NCBI GenBank assembly: GCA_037157565.1
Contig: JAZHRO010000063.1
Location: forward strand, 89,866,001-89,930,000
DNA length: 64,000 nucleotides
Origin: Thalassia testudinum
Lineage: Eukaryota > Streptophyta > Magnoliopsida > Alismatales > Hydrocharitaceae
Reading direction: 5' to 3'
Each line of letters begins with the position of its first letter. Positions within the stretch are counted from its first letter, which is position 1. The position numbers and the translations under genes were made by a program. This document shows positions 44,537-55,744 of the stretch, piece after piece. Under the pieces are notes generated by a model. It was not told where the DNA came from and did no database searches. It was given only the letters and a program-made list of their open reading frames with translations.

Positions 44537-45914
44537 TATGGAAGTGCACCTTTTAGTAAGTTTTTACTCCATTCTTGTAATTTTTTCTCTTCACTCTTCA
44601 CGGGTGTCTCTGTTTTTGGTGTGCAGGTGAACCTGTTGCAAGGAGAAGGTAGGCAGACGAAGTCAGAGATGTGAGCAGATCCAAGGTGGGAACGAGAGCA
44701 TGAAGACGCCGACACCACATTGGAGCTTCGCACATGTTACCGAACAAGTAGGTTTTCTTTTCTTAGCAACCTAGGTTAACTTGTAACCTTAATAATAAAA
44801 AAAAAACTAAAAACTAAAAAACTAGAAAAACTTCTTGGGATCTCTTGGGGCAAGTGGATTAAAATTCACTTGTTTGATTGATTGTCTTCACTCCCACCGC
44901 CCCGAGATTTCCCGCCTTACTTCGCATAGCGAAAATCCAAGAATCTTGATTCTTGAATTTTTTGCTGTGGGAAGAATTTTTTGAGGCAAACATAAAAAGA
45001 TTGATTGCATCCCTCTTTTGCCTCACTTATCTACAAATTCAGGATCACCTTTTTGGTGGGGAGACTTGGAATTGAGTTGATTCCAACCCCACCACGACTT
45101 TTCAACTTTCCTAAGATTCGATCCCGAATATTTCAACCTCAACAAATTGATTTTCCTTATCTTTTGGTTGAGCCTTGTCTGTGGACATTTTTTGGTGATT
45201 GGGAGCACTTGAATTGCAGTGCTTTGGCTCCCTTTCACACTAATATAAAACTGATTCATGCATCCACACATAGAAATCTCCAACTAGGGAAGCCTATTGC
45301 ATTGTAGCATGCATTAACCAACTGATATTGAAGAAGGGTTTGTTGGGCTTAGAAGAAAACTTGTATTCTTACAAAATCCAGAGATTGGTTGAATTGGTAT
45401 TTCAGCGAAATCCTAAAATTCATACTATTTAAGGCTGAACTCTAAAATCCATTCACCAATAAAAACTTCAATTCGGGGAGATTTCCCCGTTGCACGCTTT
45501 TTTTACACACTTGAAAAATCAATCACTTGGGCATTACCCGTAAACAACGCCCTTCACATTCCAGAAGCACTTGATCCTAAGCCTCTAACTAAAACTGGTA
45601 GTAACTTGACCCTTCTTAAGGATTGGAGGTCTAACTACCTACGTGTGGCACCTACGTGCTGGTGAGGGTTCCTGCGTGCTATCGGGTGTCTAAGATTGGG
45701 GCAAACGACCTTTCAATCTGGCCCGGTGGTTCCGCGGTGCTCGCATTCGGTTCCGTAGTCCATGATAACAGGTAACTTAGATCTTTAGGTCTAAGGGCAC
45801 ACTGTAGAGGTTAGGAATTTGATTGAATTGATTTGTAATCAAGTGTACCTTTGTGGCGTCATTTCTCTCATCCCTTTTCCCTTCTCATCTCCCCAATTCC
45901 TCCTGCGGTAGTGC
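44537..45914 (+). other. Element E leader
   Basis: 1.4 kb of noncoding sequence with the acceptor-like site near its start. The open frame at 45005-45307 has no motif and lies before the gag start. Confidence 0.6.
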
Positions 45915-48068
45915 ATGTTTGGGAGGAGGTCACAAAACCCTAAACTGATTGAATTGCCTGATAAATCTAGAAAAGAAGCCGAATCATCCTCCACCTCCAC
46001 AAACATGGTTGCACGCCCACCCCCAAATCTCGAGGGAGGAAATCACCCTCAGAACCCACCAGGTGGAGCCGTAGATCCCATAACCTACCTCCAAGCCCAA
46101 ATGGAAATGTATAATGAGCAAATCAAAGCCATTCGGGAAACATTAGAGGAAAGGCAGAACCCTCCCGAACGGGAGGGACCTAGGTCTATTATCTCTTATT
46201 AGAATCCCACTGCTACAGAGACCATAGGACAAAATTCGGGTCCCCATGGGCGGGGACGACTTTGAATTGAAACCAAACATAATTGGCCTAATAAATTTTC
46301 ACTTCCATGGTCTTGCAAGTGAAGATCCTTTTCTCCACTTGGAAGACTTAACCTGATTGGCTGAAACCATTAAACCAAGAAATATCGGATTACCTATAGT
46401 CCTCATGAAAATGTTCCCGTTTTCATTGTGGGATAAAGCGTCGCAGTGGCTACGCACCCTTGGGAGAACCATCCACTCTTGGGAAGAGATGCTAACAGCG
46501 TTTCTCAAGAAGTTCTTCCTAATTAGGCAAACCAATGCGCTTCGCCGTGCTATCACTTCATTTACGCAACAAAACGGCAAAAAATTTCATGAGGCATGGG
46601 AGAGGTATAACGACCTCCTCAGGAAGTGTCCGCACCACGGTTTGCCTAAGTGGCATATAGCCCAGATTTTCTACTATGGGCTAAATAAGACTTTGAAGCA
46701 GATTGCAGACGCTTCCTGCGGAGGGAACTTTATGAATAAAGACGAGAATGGAGCATTTGAATTGTTTGAAAATATGAGTGAAAACTCGATGAACAATGCT
46801 TCCATTATCGCCTTTAATCGGACCAGCCAGCCCTGAAATGTCCACGAAGTTGACACGAGACCCTCCCATTCATCCACTGATCTACGCCTTATTTCTCAAA
46901 AACTGGATGAAGTTTCTGTCATGCTCAAGAAGCTGGACGAGCTTCTGGCCAACCCCGCCCATTCTATGGCAAACACCACCACCTCACCACTTCGTCACAA
47001 TTCCAATTCTTCCAACACCAGGCTTATCCCGAGAAACCCCGTAAGACCTTCCTTACCGAGTTTCGCACCGAGCAACTCAGTAAGTCATGTGGAACTGGCT
47101 TCTACGAGCCAGTATTTTGACACGGAGGACCAAGTCTCCGTGTGCTCGGTCGCATACTTACATGCGGACGCGTCTTCTGGCATAGAAGACGCTTGCGCCC
47201 TGGGGAACAACCCGTTCTTTGCCATGTATAACCCAGGGTGGCGCAATCATCCAAACTTTGCATGGTCCAACAACCCGCAATGCCAAAACCTCGTAGGTGG
47301 ACCAATGCGACCGTCCACACCCGTCATCCCAAGGGCCCAGTCTAATCTTATGGCAAATCCACCATCAGGCCCTTGCGTACCACAAACAGAACACACATCA
47401 AGTCTTCTTGACAAATTGATGCGAATGATGACGGAAATGTCAAAGCGCCATGAAGAGAACATGACCTCTCTTCAGCACCAATTGGCGCAGCAGAATGCTG
47501 AGATCAGTGAACTACGCATGGTGACTCGATCTCAGGGCACTCTTCCCACCCAACCTGTTCCAAACCAGTGAAACTTCGTACCCCGTGGTCCTCAACCACA
47601 GGTACGACCTTCTCAGGGGCAGGTTAATCAAATTCTGCAAGCTCCGAGCATTCCACCGGGATTTCAGGCTAATCCCGCTGCAGCACTGCACTCTTATGTC
47701 CCTATTGCAAACCCTCCACCGTATGATCCCACTGGACTTGCATCGTCCAATGCTATCACTACGAGGAGCAGTAAGCAGATTGTCGATCCGCCTCAACCTG
47801 ATCCTAGCCCATCTTCTTCTTCATCGCCCTCTCATTTGGGATGCGCACCGCATTCGCGAGAGGATGATACACCCAAATTAGTGCCAGAATCAGTTCCATT
47901 CCCTGAGGATGTACTGAGGGAGCCAAGAGGCAAAAAGAAAGATACGCAGGCCTTTGATAACCTGCGTAATTTGTTTAGGGATGTAGAAATTAAGGTACCC
48001 CTGCTCAAGGCTATCAACCACATACCTACTGTCACCCGATTTTTCAAAGACTACACAACACCCAGGTG
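45915..48068 (+). pseudogene. Element E gag (Athila type), slightly broken
   Basis: Starts MFGRRSQNPK at 45915. A Pro-rich N-terminal region is followed by a frame change between 46204 and 46255. The gag core runs from about 46255 to 46830 (FPFSLWDKASQWLRTL, AWERYNDLLRKCPHHGLP, SCGGNFMNKD), with stops near 46346 and 46834. The Athila hallmark YNPGWRNHPNF is at about 47226-47260. A coiled-coil-like segment (about 47400-47520) and a stop near 47569 follow. Apart from the first frame change it stays in one frame. Gag would package the RNA; the few lesions suggest moderate age. Confidence 0.85.
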
Positions 48069-48093
48069 ACAGTCAAAGAAAACTAAGAATCCG

Positions 48094-49179
48094 GTGGTTC
48101 TCTCGTCTCATGCCAGTTGTGCTATACTGTCAAACCTACCACTAAAGAAGAAAGATCCGGGCACACAGTTGATATCCTGTAGCATCCAAGGCTGCAATTT
48201 TAACCGTGCCCTACTTGATCTAGGATCTTCCATAAATCTTATACCGACCATCATGCTCGAAAAATTTTCCTTGGGAAATCTGAAACCCACCCCTGTCACG
48301 TTACAATTGGCAGATCATTCTATCAAAATCCCGAAGGGTGTGGTGGAAGATGTGGTGGTTAGGGTCAATAGTCTATTTTCCTGTTGACTTTCTTATTTTA
48401 GATATGGAAGTTCCTAGCTCACTTTCTGATTGTCCGATCATCCTTGGTAGACCTTTCTTGGCCACAGCCCGTGCCCTTATCGACTGCGAGTCGATTGTAT
48501 TGAGATTGCCGTTGGATCTGAAAAGCTCAGATTTAACATCTTCAAGGAAGCCAAGAACTTTGATTGCGATTGCATCAAGGACGACACGTCTGACGAGGAC
48601 ATGATCGTTAGTGCATGTATCGGACTAATTGGGACCTATTCTGACTGCTGCGGATTACCTATAAACACTAATGACTGCCTGACCAACACATATTGTGACG
48701 TTCCCCCATCCCTCCCTTGTCCCGTACCTTCTCCTGGCCAGACTTCTGATGTGGTTTTCTTCGCTTCCCATACCTCATGGTCTGAGTCATATCTGGGCTA
48801 CTCACCGCTGGTCCACACTCCTGAAGATCGGGTTGCCCTTTCTTTCTCGCCAAATCAGGCGGATTTGCAACTCCACACTGGGGTTATTCCCTTTTGGATC
48901 CATCTATCCAAGAGGCCCCTCTTCTTGGCCAATCTGAAGGCCAACTTCTCCCTCCTGACCTGTTTTCCAATCCGCCTGGGACACTCTCATCCCAGAAAAT
49001 GCCAGACCTTTCACCATCCACCATCACTTTTCACGCCTCTGTCACGATCACTTCACTTTTCACTTCACCACCCACCATCCACCCACCCTACCACCCTGCT
49101 GTATACCCTGCACCTCAGCTCTCGTTACCCAATCTTTCGTCCTTTCTCTACCTTTCCCTTCATGCATATGAAGACATAG
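48094..49179 (+). pseudogene. Element E aspartic protease with C-terminal extension
   Basis: Same frame as gag. DLGSSINLIP at 48217-48246 is the retropepsin active-site loop. After a frame change near 48375 comes [16 protein letters not shown] at about 48437-48484. The frame then runs on as a 192-codon Pro/Ser/His-rich extension (48601-49179) ending inside the internal G-rich motif. Autonomous relatives continue into RT here; this element does not. No lesion is visible at the point of loss. Confidence 0.8.
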
Positions 49180-49206
49180 CATTGTTTGGCATGGGGGGGG
49201 GGTGGA
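49164..49206 (+). other. Internal polypurine-like motif of element E
   Basis: ATATGAAGACATAGCATTG, then TTGGCATGGGGGGGGGG. It overlaps the end of the reading frame. The longest G-run of the four elements. Confidence 0.7.
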
Positions 49207-50284
49207 TAGGCATCCATAGGATCTGGGTATTTTATGATATCATGCAGTTTCCACCTATTTATAAATATGCAAGAAAAAGAAAAAAAATATATATAATATA
49301 CATATAATAATAATAATAAATGGTGTTTAGTAATGATCTGAAAGCTAAAACAAAAATACAATAAGTGTTTATGGATATTCAACCTCTGTTTTGAAGACTT
49401 TCTAGGCCACAGAAGCTTGATTCGCTCAGGCTCGCTTAATTCACTTGAGCATTGACAAGATAGATCAGAATCTCTCCTAACTAAGGACGTATTCTTGTAC
49501 CTGAGACACCAGTGCAGGATTCGTTAGTTTGCTTCTACTTGAGAGCTTAAGTAAACTTGGTTCACACTACACATATTAGGAAAGACCAGGTGAACATAAG
49601 ATCCAACCCTAGTGTTCATTAGGGAAGGTAGAGCCCTTACCTGTGTGCGCAGGTAGACTTTTTATCCTAGGCTTTAGTCTTGTGTTTAGGAGCGACTCTT
49701 TCCACCAAAAAGAAACTCTCCCACCAAAAAGAAAAGTGTGCTCCTCCAAATAATGTTGTAAGAGATATACTGACACGTGTTTCAAAAAAAAAATGCAAAT
49801 AAGTTAGTATATCTCACAAATGTTTGTAAAGTCGTCGCCCCTCAAGAAGTTCTTCAGGGTAGGTTACAAATACCCTGTGAGCCACAAATATCAGAATATG
49901 GGAGTTGAGTTTTCCGTCATCTTCTTATGGGTCAATCCGAAAACATGAGCTGAAACTGGGACCAACCTATACTTAAAAATTTGTGAAACCCTGGGCTTGC
50001 GTCTTAATGTTCATCTGGTCAGTCTTGATCCTTCACTATGCACAAGTCATAACCTCTTGAGCTCTCGAGTATGGCAAAAACCTCCTGGGTCCTAGAAATC
50101 GTACTTAAGGTTTAAATATCAAGAGTCCTGGTTAGTTGAGAGACGATCTTTGTCATGTGAGACTTAACGTACTGGTAGTCTTCTTTGCAATTGGTTCTCA
50201 CGATATCCAACAATAAACACACCTATGTTGCCTCAGAAGAAAATCTTCAGCTTAAAGATCATTTCTAAATACATTACAAAAATA
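49207..50284 (+). other. Element E noncoding tail
   Basis: 1.1 kb, with A-rich runs at 49268-49320 and 49785 and a direct repeat of CCACCAAAAAGAAA at about 49696-49735. No gene. Confidence 0.6.
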
Positions 50285-50320
50285 TTTTTCTAGGGACTAG
50301 CAAAAAATAGGCATGGGATA
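50285..50320 (+). other. Hairpin and polypurine tract of element E
   Basis: TTTTTCTAGGGACTAGCAAAAA (one base from a full palindrome with GGGAC loop), then ATAGGCATGGGATA and the LTR at 50321. Confidence 0.72.
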
Positions 50321-52119
50321 TGATTGCACCGCAAAAATACGCTTGCAATTGTGCCGTCTTGTGATATTTCCTAGCACTACCAGTGCTTATTAGGGTTCCA
50401 TAGTCGCATTGTAAAAATACACGCATGCATGCATTTAATTAAGAGGAGAGGAGAGTAAATAAATGGCCTTGCATTTAACATTTCTTCCTCAAGTGCATCT
50501 TTGCAAATTCACCATCTTTTTATTTTTTATTTCATTTGATTTTGAAATCTTCCCGCGGCTGCTATGCATGGGACAACACCTTTCTCCTCTTGCCATTCCC
50601 TGCTCAAGCCCTTCCCTACGACTGCCTCTCCCTGCCAAGCCGTGCGCAAGCATGTACAGCCAGGGCATGGCTGTGCATGCTCTCCTCTTCTTTAAAAAGA
50701 GGGCACGGCTTCTTGCAAAAGCAACCTGGTCCAACGCCAAAAAAAACCCAGCACTTCTCCTTCTAGGCCACTCTCCTCCCTCTCCCTCCACACGCCGACC
50801 CTCCTCCGAGGAGACACCCGACGGACAGGAGCATCTCACGGTGGTGCACAACCACCACCGTGAGACCACCACCGCCCAGCTCATCAAAGAGTCGATGGGC
50901 GCAGTGGCCTTCTTCCCTGTTCCACCTTCCACACCACTTTCAGCCATTACCGCAAGCTTCAAAGCTGTGAAGCTCCACCGGCCACAGCATGCCCTGCAAC
51001 AGCCGGTAGACCCCACAGCAGCAGTAGCAAGGCGGCAGCAGCGCACGCAGGCCTTCCGTGCGTGCGTACAGGCACCCTTGCCTCCTTCTCCTTCGCATTG
51101 CCTTCGCCTCCAGCTTCTTCGGGCAAGCGCCCTGTCGCGCTCTCCTTTCCGCAATCGGCCACCACGTGCCACTGCAGCGGCCGGCCAAGCTTCCCGCACA
51201 CCCCAGCCAACACCCACAGGCCACCACGCACCCTATTGTGCCTCTTCGCTCGCGACCTAGCCCTCCCGTGTGCTCTGTCGCGAGGTCCTGCCCGCAAGCC
51301 ACTAGCCGGAGCCACTCCACCACGCGCGCCGAGCCGTCCACACTCACAGCACCTGCAGCTCCCAGTTGCGCGGCTGCCTGGCCACTGTAGCCACTGTTCA
51401 CACGTTTCTGCGGAACACTGTGGCTACAGTGGCGTGACCGGTGAGTTTCTCACTTTATCGGTCACCCAGTGCACCGCAACCGCTGTTCGCCCATGCGCAC
51501 GTCTCGCCTCGCATTCTGCCAGCGTCGGCCCACACATCTGCCAGCCCCCGCACCGTCCTGCGTCGCCGCTCTCCTTGCCTACGTGCGCCTTCCAGCGCCT
51601 GCTCTTGCCCTTCGCGCAGCGCGGTGCGCTACGGTCTTCTCTCCACGCCCATCGCCCTCCAGCACACGCTTCTCTGCGTACATGCGTGCCTGTGTGCGAG
51701 CTTGAACTCCAGATGGCACGTGGAAGCTCCAGACGCCTTAACAGTGCCATCTCTCCCGCTCTCTCTCTCTCTCACTCTCTCTCACAACACTCTCTCACTT
51801 TCTTTACCGACGCTTACACACACATACACTCACACTGCCACACACACACACACACACCCCTATACACTATCATATACATATATATATATATACGTATACA
51901 TATATATATTGATATATATACATATATTTATATACACATATATATATACTTATATCTATATATATATAGTATTTATATAACTAAGTATTAGTATACATAT
52001 ATATATATATATATCTATATACTTATATATATATATATACATATATATTTACATATATACATATACTTATATACATATATCTATACATATATTAGTACTT
52101 ATATAAATATGTATTAGTC

Positions 52120-52189
<70 letters not shown>

Positions 52190-53181
52190 AATATACATAC
52201 ATATATATATCTATATCTATAACTATATATACATATATATATATACATATCTATCTACATATATCTATATACATATATTACCATATATAGATATATATAT
52301 ATATATTTTCATCTATATAGTTATATATACATACTTATACATATAAATATACACTTATATATATATCTATACATATATCTATTTATACATATACTTATAT
52401 ATATATACATATATATATACACACATATATATATATATATACCTATGTATTTATAATCATATATACATATAGATATATTTACATATATACATATATATAT
52501 TTTCACATTATTTACCAGACATGGTATCGTGGGAATATCTGCACTAGTTGCTGATATTCCCCGATACCCGCGTACAAAAGCGTGGTCACACTCATCTTCC
52601 ACCATCAATCCTACACTCCACGCGGCACCTCGTCCTATTGGTTGCGTCTTTCTAGATGACGACTGACTCGACATCATGCTACACTCCATCTCTACCTCCA
52701 CCCCCACCCCTTTATACATATATAGTATAGATACATATACATATAGATGCTATAGTTACTTTACTTCTATTTCTCTTGCATGCCCATAAAAAGATCAAAA
52801 AATATAAAAGAGAAAAGATAATCCTTGACTTGCAGGTACCCCATCTTGCGAATAGCAAGACCCATTTTGGAACCCTGTTTTGGCTCAAAGATAAGAACTT
52901 AATTTTGAGGGTGTACCTCAAGGACAAAGATTACCAAAAAAAAAAAAAACCAAAAACACAATAAACGAACGGAAGAGATTCATTGTAGGAAAGGCGTAGA
53001 AACTTAACTTGTAACCCCACTTCCCTGAGTTCGACCCTAGGCCTAAAAGTGACTCAGATAAAATCAAGTAGGCCAGGTTAAAAATTTTGTAAAGAGATGG
53101 TTAGGTCCGATTTAGGTTAACCACTATACACACTTCAATGATAAAATCATCATATTAACAACCTATTCGGATCCAACACCA
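50321..53181 (+). repeat. Element E 3' LTR
   Basis: 2,861 bp. Same order as the 5' LTR. The 114-bp excess comes mainly from the microsatellite. Hairpins at 51381-51463, donor-like GTGAGT at 51441, TTCCCTGAGTTCGACC at 53021-53036. The long open frame 51062-51991 reads through GC-rich sequence into CA/TA repeats and is not a gene. Confidence 0.88.
51840..52510 (+). repeat. CA/TA microsatellite in element E 3' LTR
   Basis: TA-rich tract with an uninterrupted (CA) run of about 27 units at 52124-52177. The homologous spot in the 5' LTR (about 43556-43568) has only four or five units. Confidence 0.9.
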
Positions 53182-54783
53182 AATATACAAGATGAAAATT
53201 CAATACAAATAAAATAATCGCAACAAGGCAAGCCACAAATATGCACAAAGATATTTAGGTGGAAACCCCACAGGTAAAAACCACCACCTTAGCCTCCCTA
53301 CTTAGAATTTCATGATTGACCTAGTTGATCAACTACACTAGCCTATCACTTGAAACTATGGGTGATACAACCTCAATATATAACACCACAGTCCAAATCA
53401 ATGCAAGTTTTGCTCCAAGAGAAGCTGGAATGCACAAACCAGACAACCAACTGCAATAAAATAAAAGAAACAAGATCCAATAGAACCCTTAAAATATAAT
53501 GAAGTAAAGTTGGGGAGTATAGGGATCACCAAGGTTCCCTAAGGTAGTAGGGAAGGTAACATATAGGAGCTTGGCTTAGAGAGTGGAGTAGTAATGCATG
53601 TGAGAACAATAAGAGCCAAACTGGGAGTAATTGAGAATAATAATGTATTTTAAGGTGGTATTAAGCTCTTGTGTGTTGTGCTAAGTGTGGCAATGTCTTA
53701 GGGTATTTATAAAGGGCTTGAGAACACTCTAAATAGGCTTTGAGACCTAAAGTAACTATTGGTGGTGTTAATTAAGTGAAAGGCAATGTTCAGAAGTTAG
53801 AACAGAAGACTGAATGATTAAATAGTACTAACTAGATGGTGCCCAGTTGGCACGCTAGAGAGCAGTTGGTCGACCAAAAAGTCATTTTAATTGGCACCTC
53901 ACAAAGGCCCAAAGAGGTGATATAGGCGTTCAATGGTTAAATGGCTATGGGTTGGTTGCTTATGTAATGGCAAGATGACTCCTATTTGACGCTGTATAGA
54001 AATGCTCTCAGAACAAAAGTTCCTGGACTTGGGATCATAGGGCCACTACTCGGCACCTTGACAATATCAGTCGATGCCTCACAATATGGTTGGTTGACCC
54101 CTAGTTGACCAAAATCTAGGGTTTTCAAGAGTGATTAGGAAAAATAATTAAGGTCACTAACTGCTTTGATTCCCAAGACAAAACAAAACATTGGTGGGCC
54201 AATGGTAATGATGGAGGTCAACCCTTTGTCATCTGGCTATAGAAGAACTAGTCGACTGGTGAAATGGTAGGTTGACTTGCCATACAAGGAAAGTTAGTTG
54301 GCTATTGGTACAGTCGACACCTCAAAGAAGGATAGGTTGAATTAGAAGGCTTTTAAGGTGGGGTTTTTGTTCCCTAAGTACACTAATGGCTAAGGCCATT
54401 AAAACACTATATTCTAGGGTTGTTTAACATATAATCTATGATACAAAAAGTAAATAAAAAGATTACATCATTGATTACACATCTTTGCAACTAAAAAAGA
54501 TTAAGAAAAAGATCTTTAAGGATTCTTCATGGGCTTCTTCATGAGTTAACTTCAACCTCTTTATAAGTCCTCTTCAAGCTATTTTTAAGGCTTCTTTTTA
54601 CAATAATTTGGATCCTTCTTAGCTTCATTTCATGACATGAATTTACACGAGATAATCAATGAAAAGCTTGTGAATAACTTAACACCAATTGGTAAATATC
54701 TAGATTAAAATGTAAAGCATCAAAATAATTAATTAGGGAAACTATTGCAATATTTAATCTAACATCATCCTATTGCAATGGCA
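53182..54783 (-). repeat. Copia LTR I, main fragment
   Basis: Minus-strand TATAAATA lies at 53704-53711 (CCTTTATAAATACCC), about 1.07 kb after the LTR start. U3 holds several GTCGAC-type words (53870-54330), a pattern like the GACGTC words of F. The LTR end is beyond element E at 41740. Confidence 0.65.
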
Positions 54784-55744
54784 ATCTCCTCCTTTTTTAT
54801 GGTTTACAAAGCCTATTAATCTACATTTTTCTCCCCCTTAAGCTATGCTATATTTTACTTAGAGATCTTTTTAAGAGGTAACTCAATTTTATTTCTAAAA
54901 TTATTTCCTATTGAGATTCTTTCAAGTTAAGTAACTTAACTCTAGGCATTCTCCCCTTTTTTGCAAGGCATAAAAAAGAGAACTTTCATAAGACACTAAG
55001 ATATGAGTCATGCACAAGAGATCACATCAAAATAATATATGTTCTCCATCCAACAAGCATGCAAACAATATTTAAGAAAGTAAAAAGAGTTCTACAAATT
55101 AAAGGACATACCACAAGCTACAACAAGCTAATAGAGTTAAGTTACAATAAAATGTAAGTTTTCCATCCACTTATCATGTTCTCAAAAGGTAAATACAATA
55201 GGGAGGTATTCCCTTAAATACAACATTAAAATGAGAACAACAACTAATACAACAATCAAAGAAAAACAATAAAGAAAAGCAACCAAAGGCATCAAGACTT
55301 CCAATCTCTTCAAGTCTTCAATCAAGCTTCTAAGATCTTCAATCAACAACACCTCCTTGGGTCCATTTCAAGGTTTTCAAGATGATGCCTGTGCTTTCCC
55401 AAAGTGTAGGTAACATTGTCGTGAAAGGATGTGATATCTCGCTGCATCTCTCCTTGGTATTTGAGCAATAGTCAAATCCCATATGCAAAACCTTCATTTG
55501 ATGAATTTCTTTCCCAATGGGTATCAAAGTGGGAAGGGATATTGAGAAGGAGCAAAGGCAAGTTATGGGGATCGAGAAAAGGCTCGTCAGGAGGGACTTG
55601 AGCTTGGGGAATTTCCTCTAAATTGATTTTCATTTCAATGAGAGTGGTGGCATTGAATGTTTCTACAACTTTAGAGGAGGTTCAGAAGGCCAGGAGGACT
55701 GGGAGTGTTTGATAATATAGGTGAGGGGGATGGTAAGAGGACTA
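54784..55744 (-). other. Copia element I tail with polypurine boxes
   Basis: On the minus strand TAAGGGGGAG (54831-54840) and TAAAAAAGGAGGAGA (54785-54799) precede the LTR start, as in F. Further right, a 62-codon minus-strand open stretch (55339-55527) has no motif I recognise. The boundary with H3 is approximate. Confidence 0.5.

Larger units (their letters stand above)
41769..53181 (+). mobile_element. Element E: complete Athila-like gag-PR element without pol
   Basis: LTRs of 2,747 bp (41769-44515) and 2,861 bp (50321-53181) start TGATTGCACCGC and end CAACACCA or GACACCA. Perfect AATAT duplications lie at 41764-41768 and 53182-53186. The internal region is 5.8 kb: Asp-type primer site, leader, gag and protease in nearly one frame, then directly the internal G-rich motif, a tail, a hairpin and the PPT. 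I find no reverse transcriptase, RNase H or integrase. This resembles the terminal-repeat-with-gag (TR-GAG) type of non-autonomous element. Confidence 0.9.
41740..54783 (-). mobile_element. Copia-type LTR I, minus strand, split by element E
   Basis: LTR pieces at 41740-41768 and 53182-54783 are joined once E and one AATAT copy are removed (about 1.63 kb). On the minus strand it starts TGCCATTGCAATAGG (54783) and ends near CTAGTTTAATTTCA (41740). A primer-like site lies beyond its end and a PPT before its start, so it may come from a tandem of elements. Confidence 0.65.

Noticed and set aside
51062..51991. 309-codon open frame in the element E 3' LTR
   Set aside because: It reads through GC-rich LTR sequence into CA and TA microsatellite, overlaps other long frames on both strands and lies wholly within an LTR.
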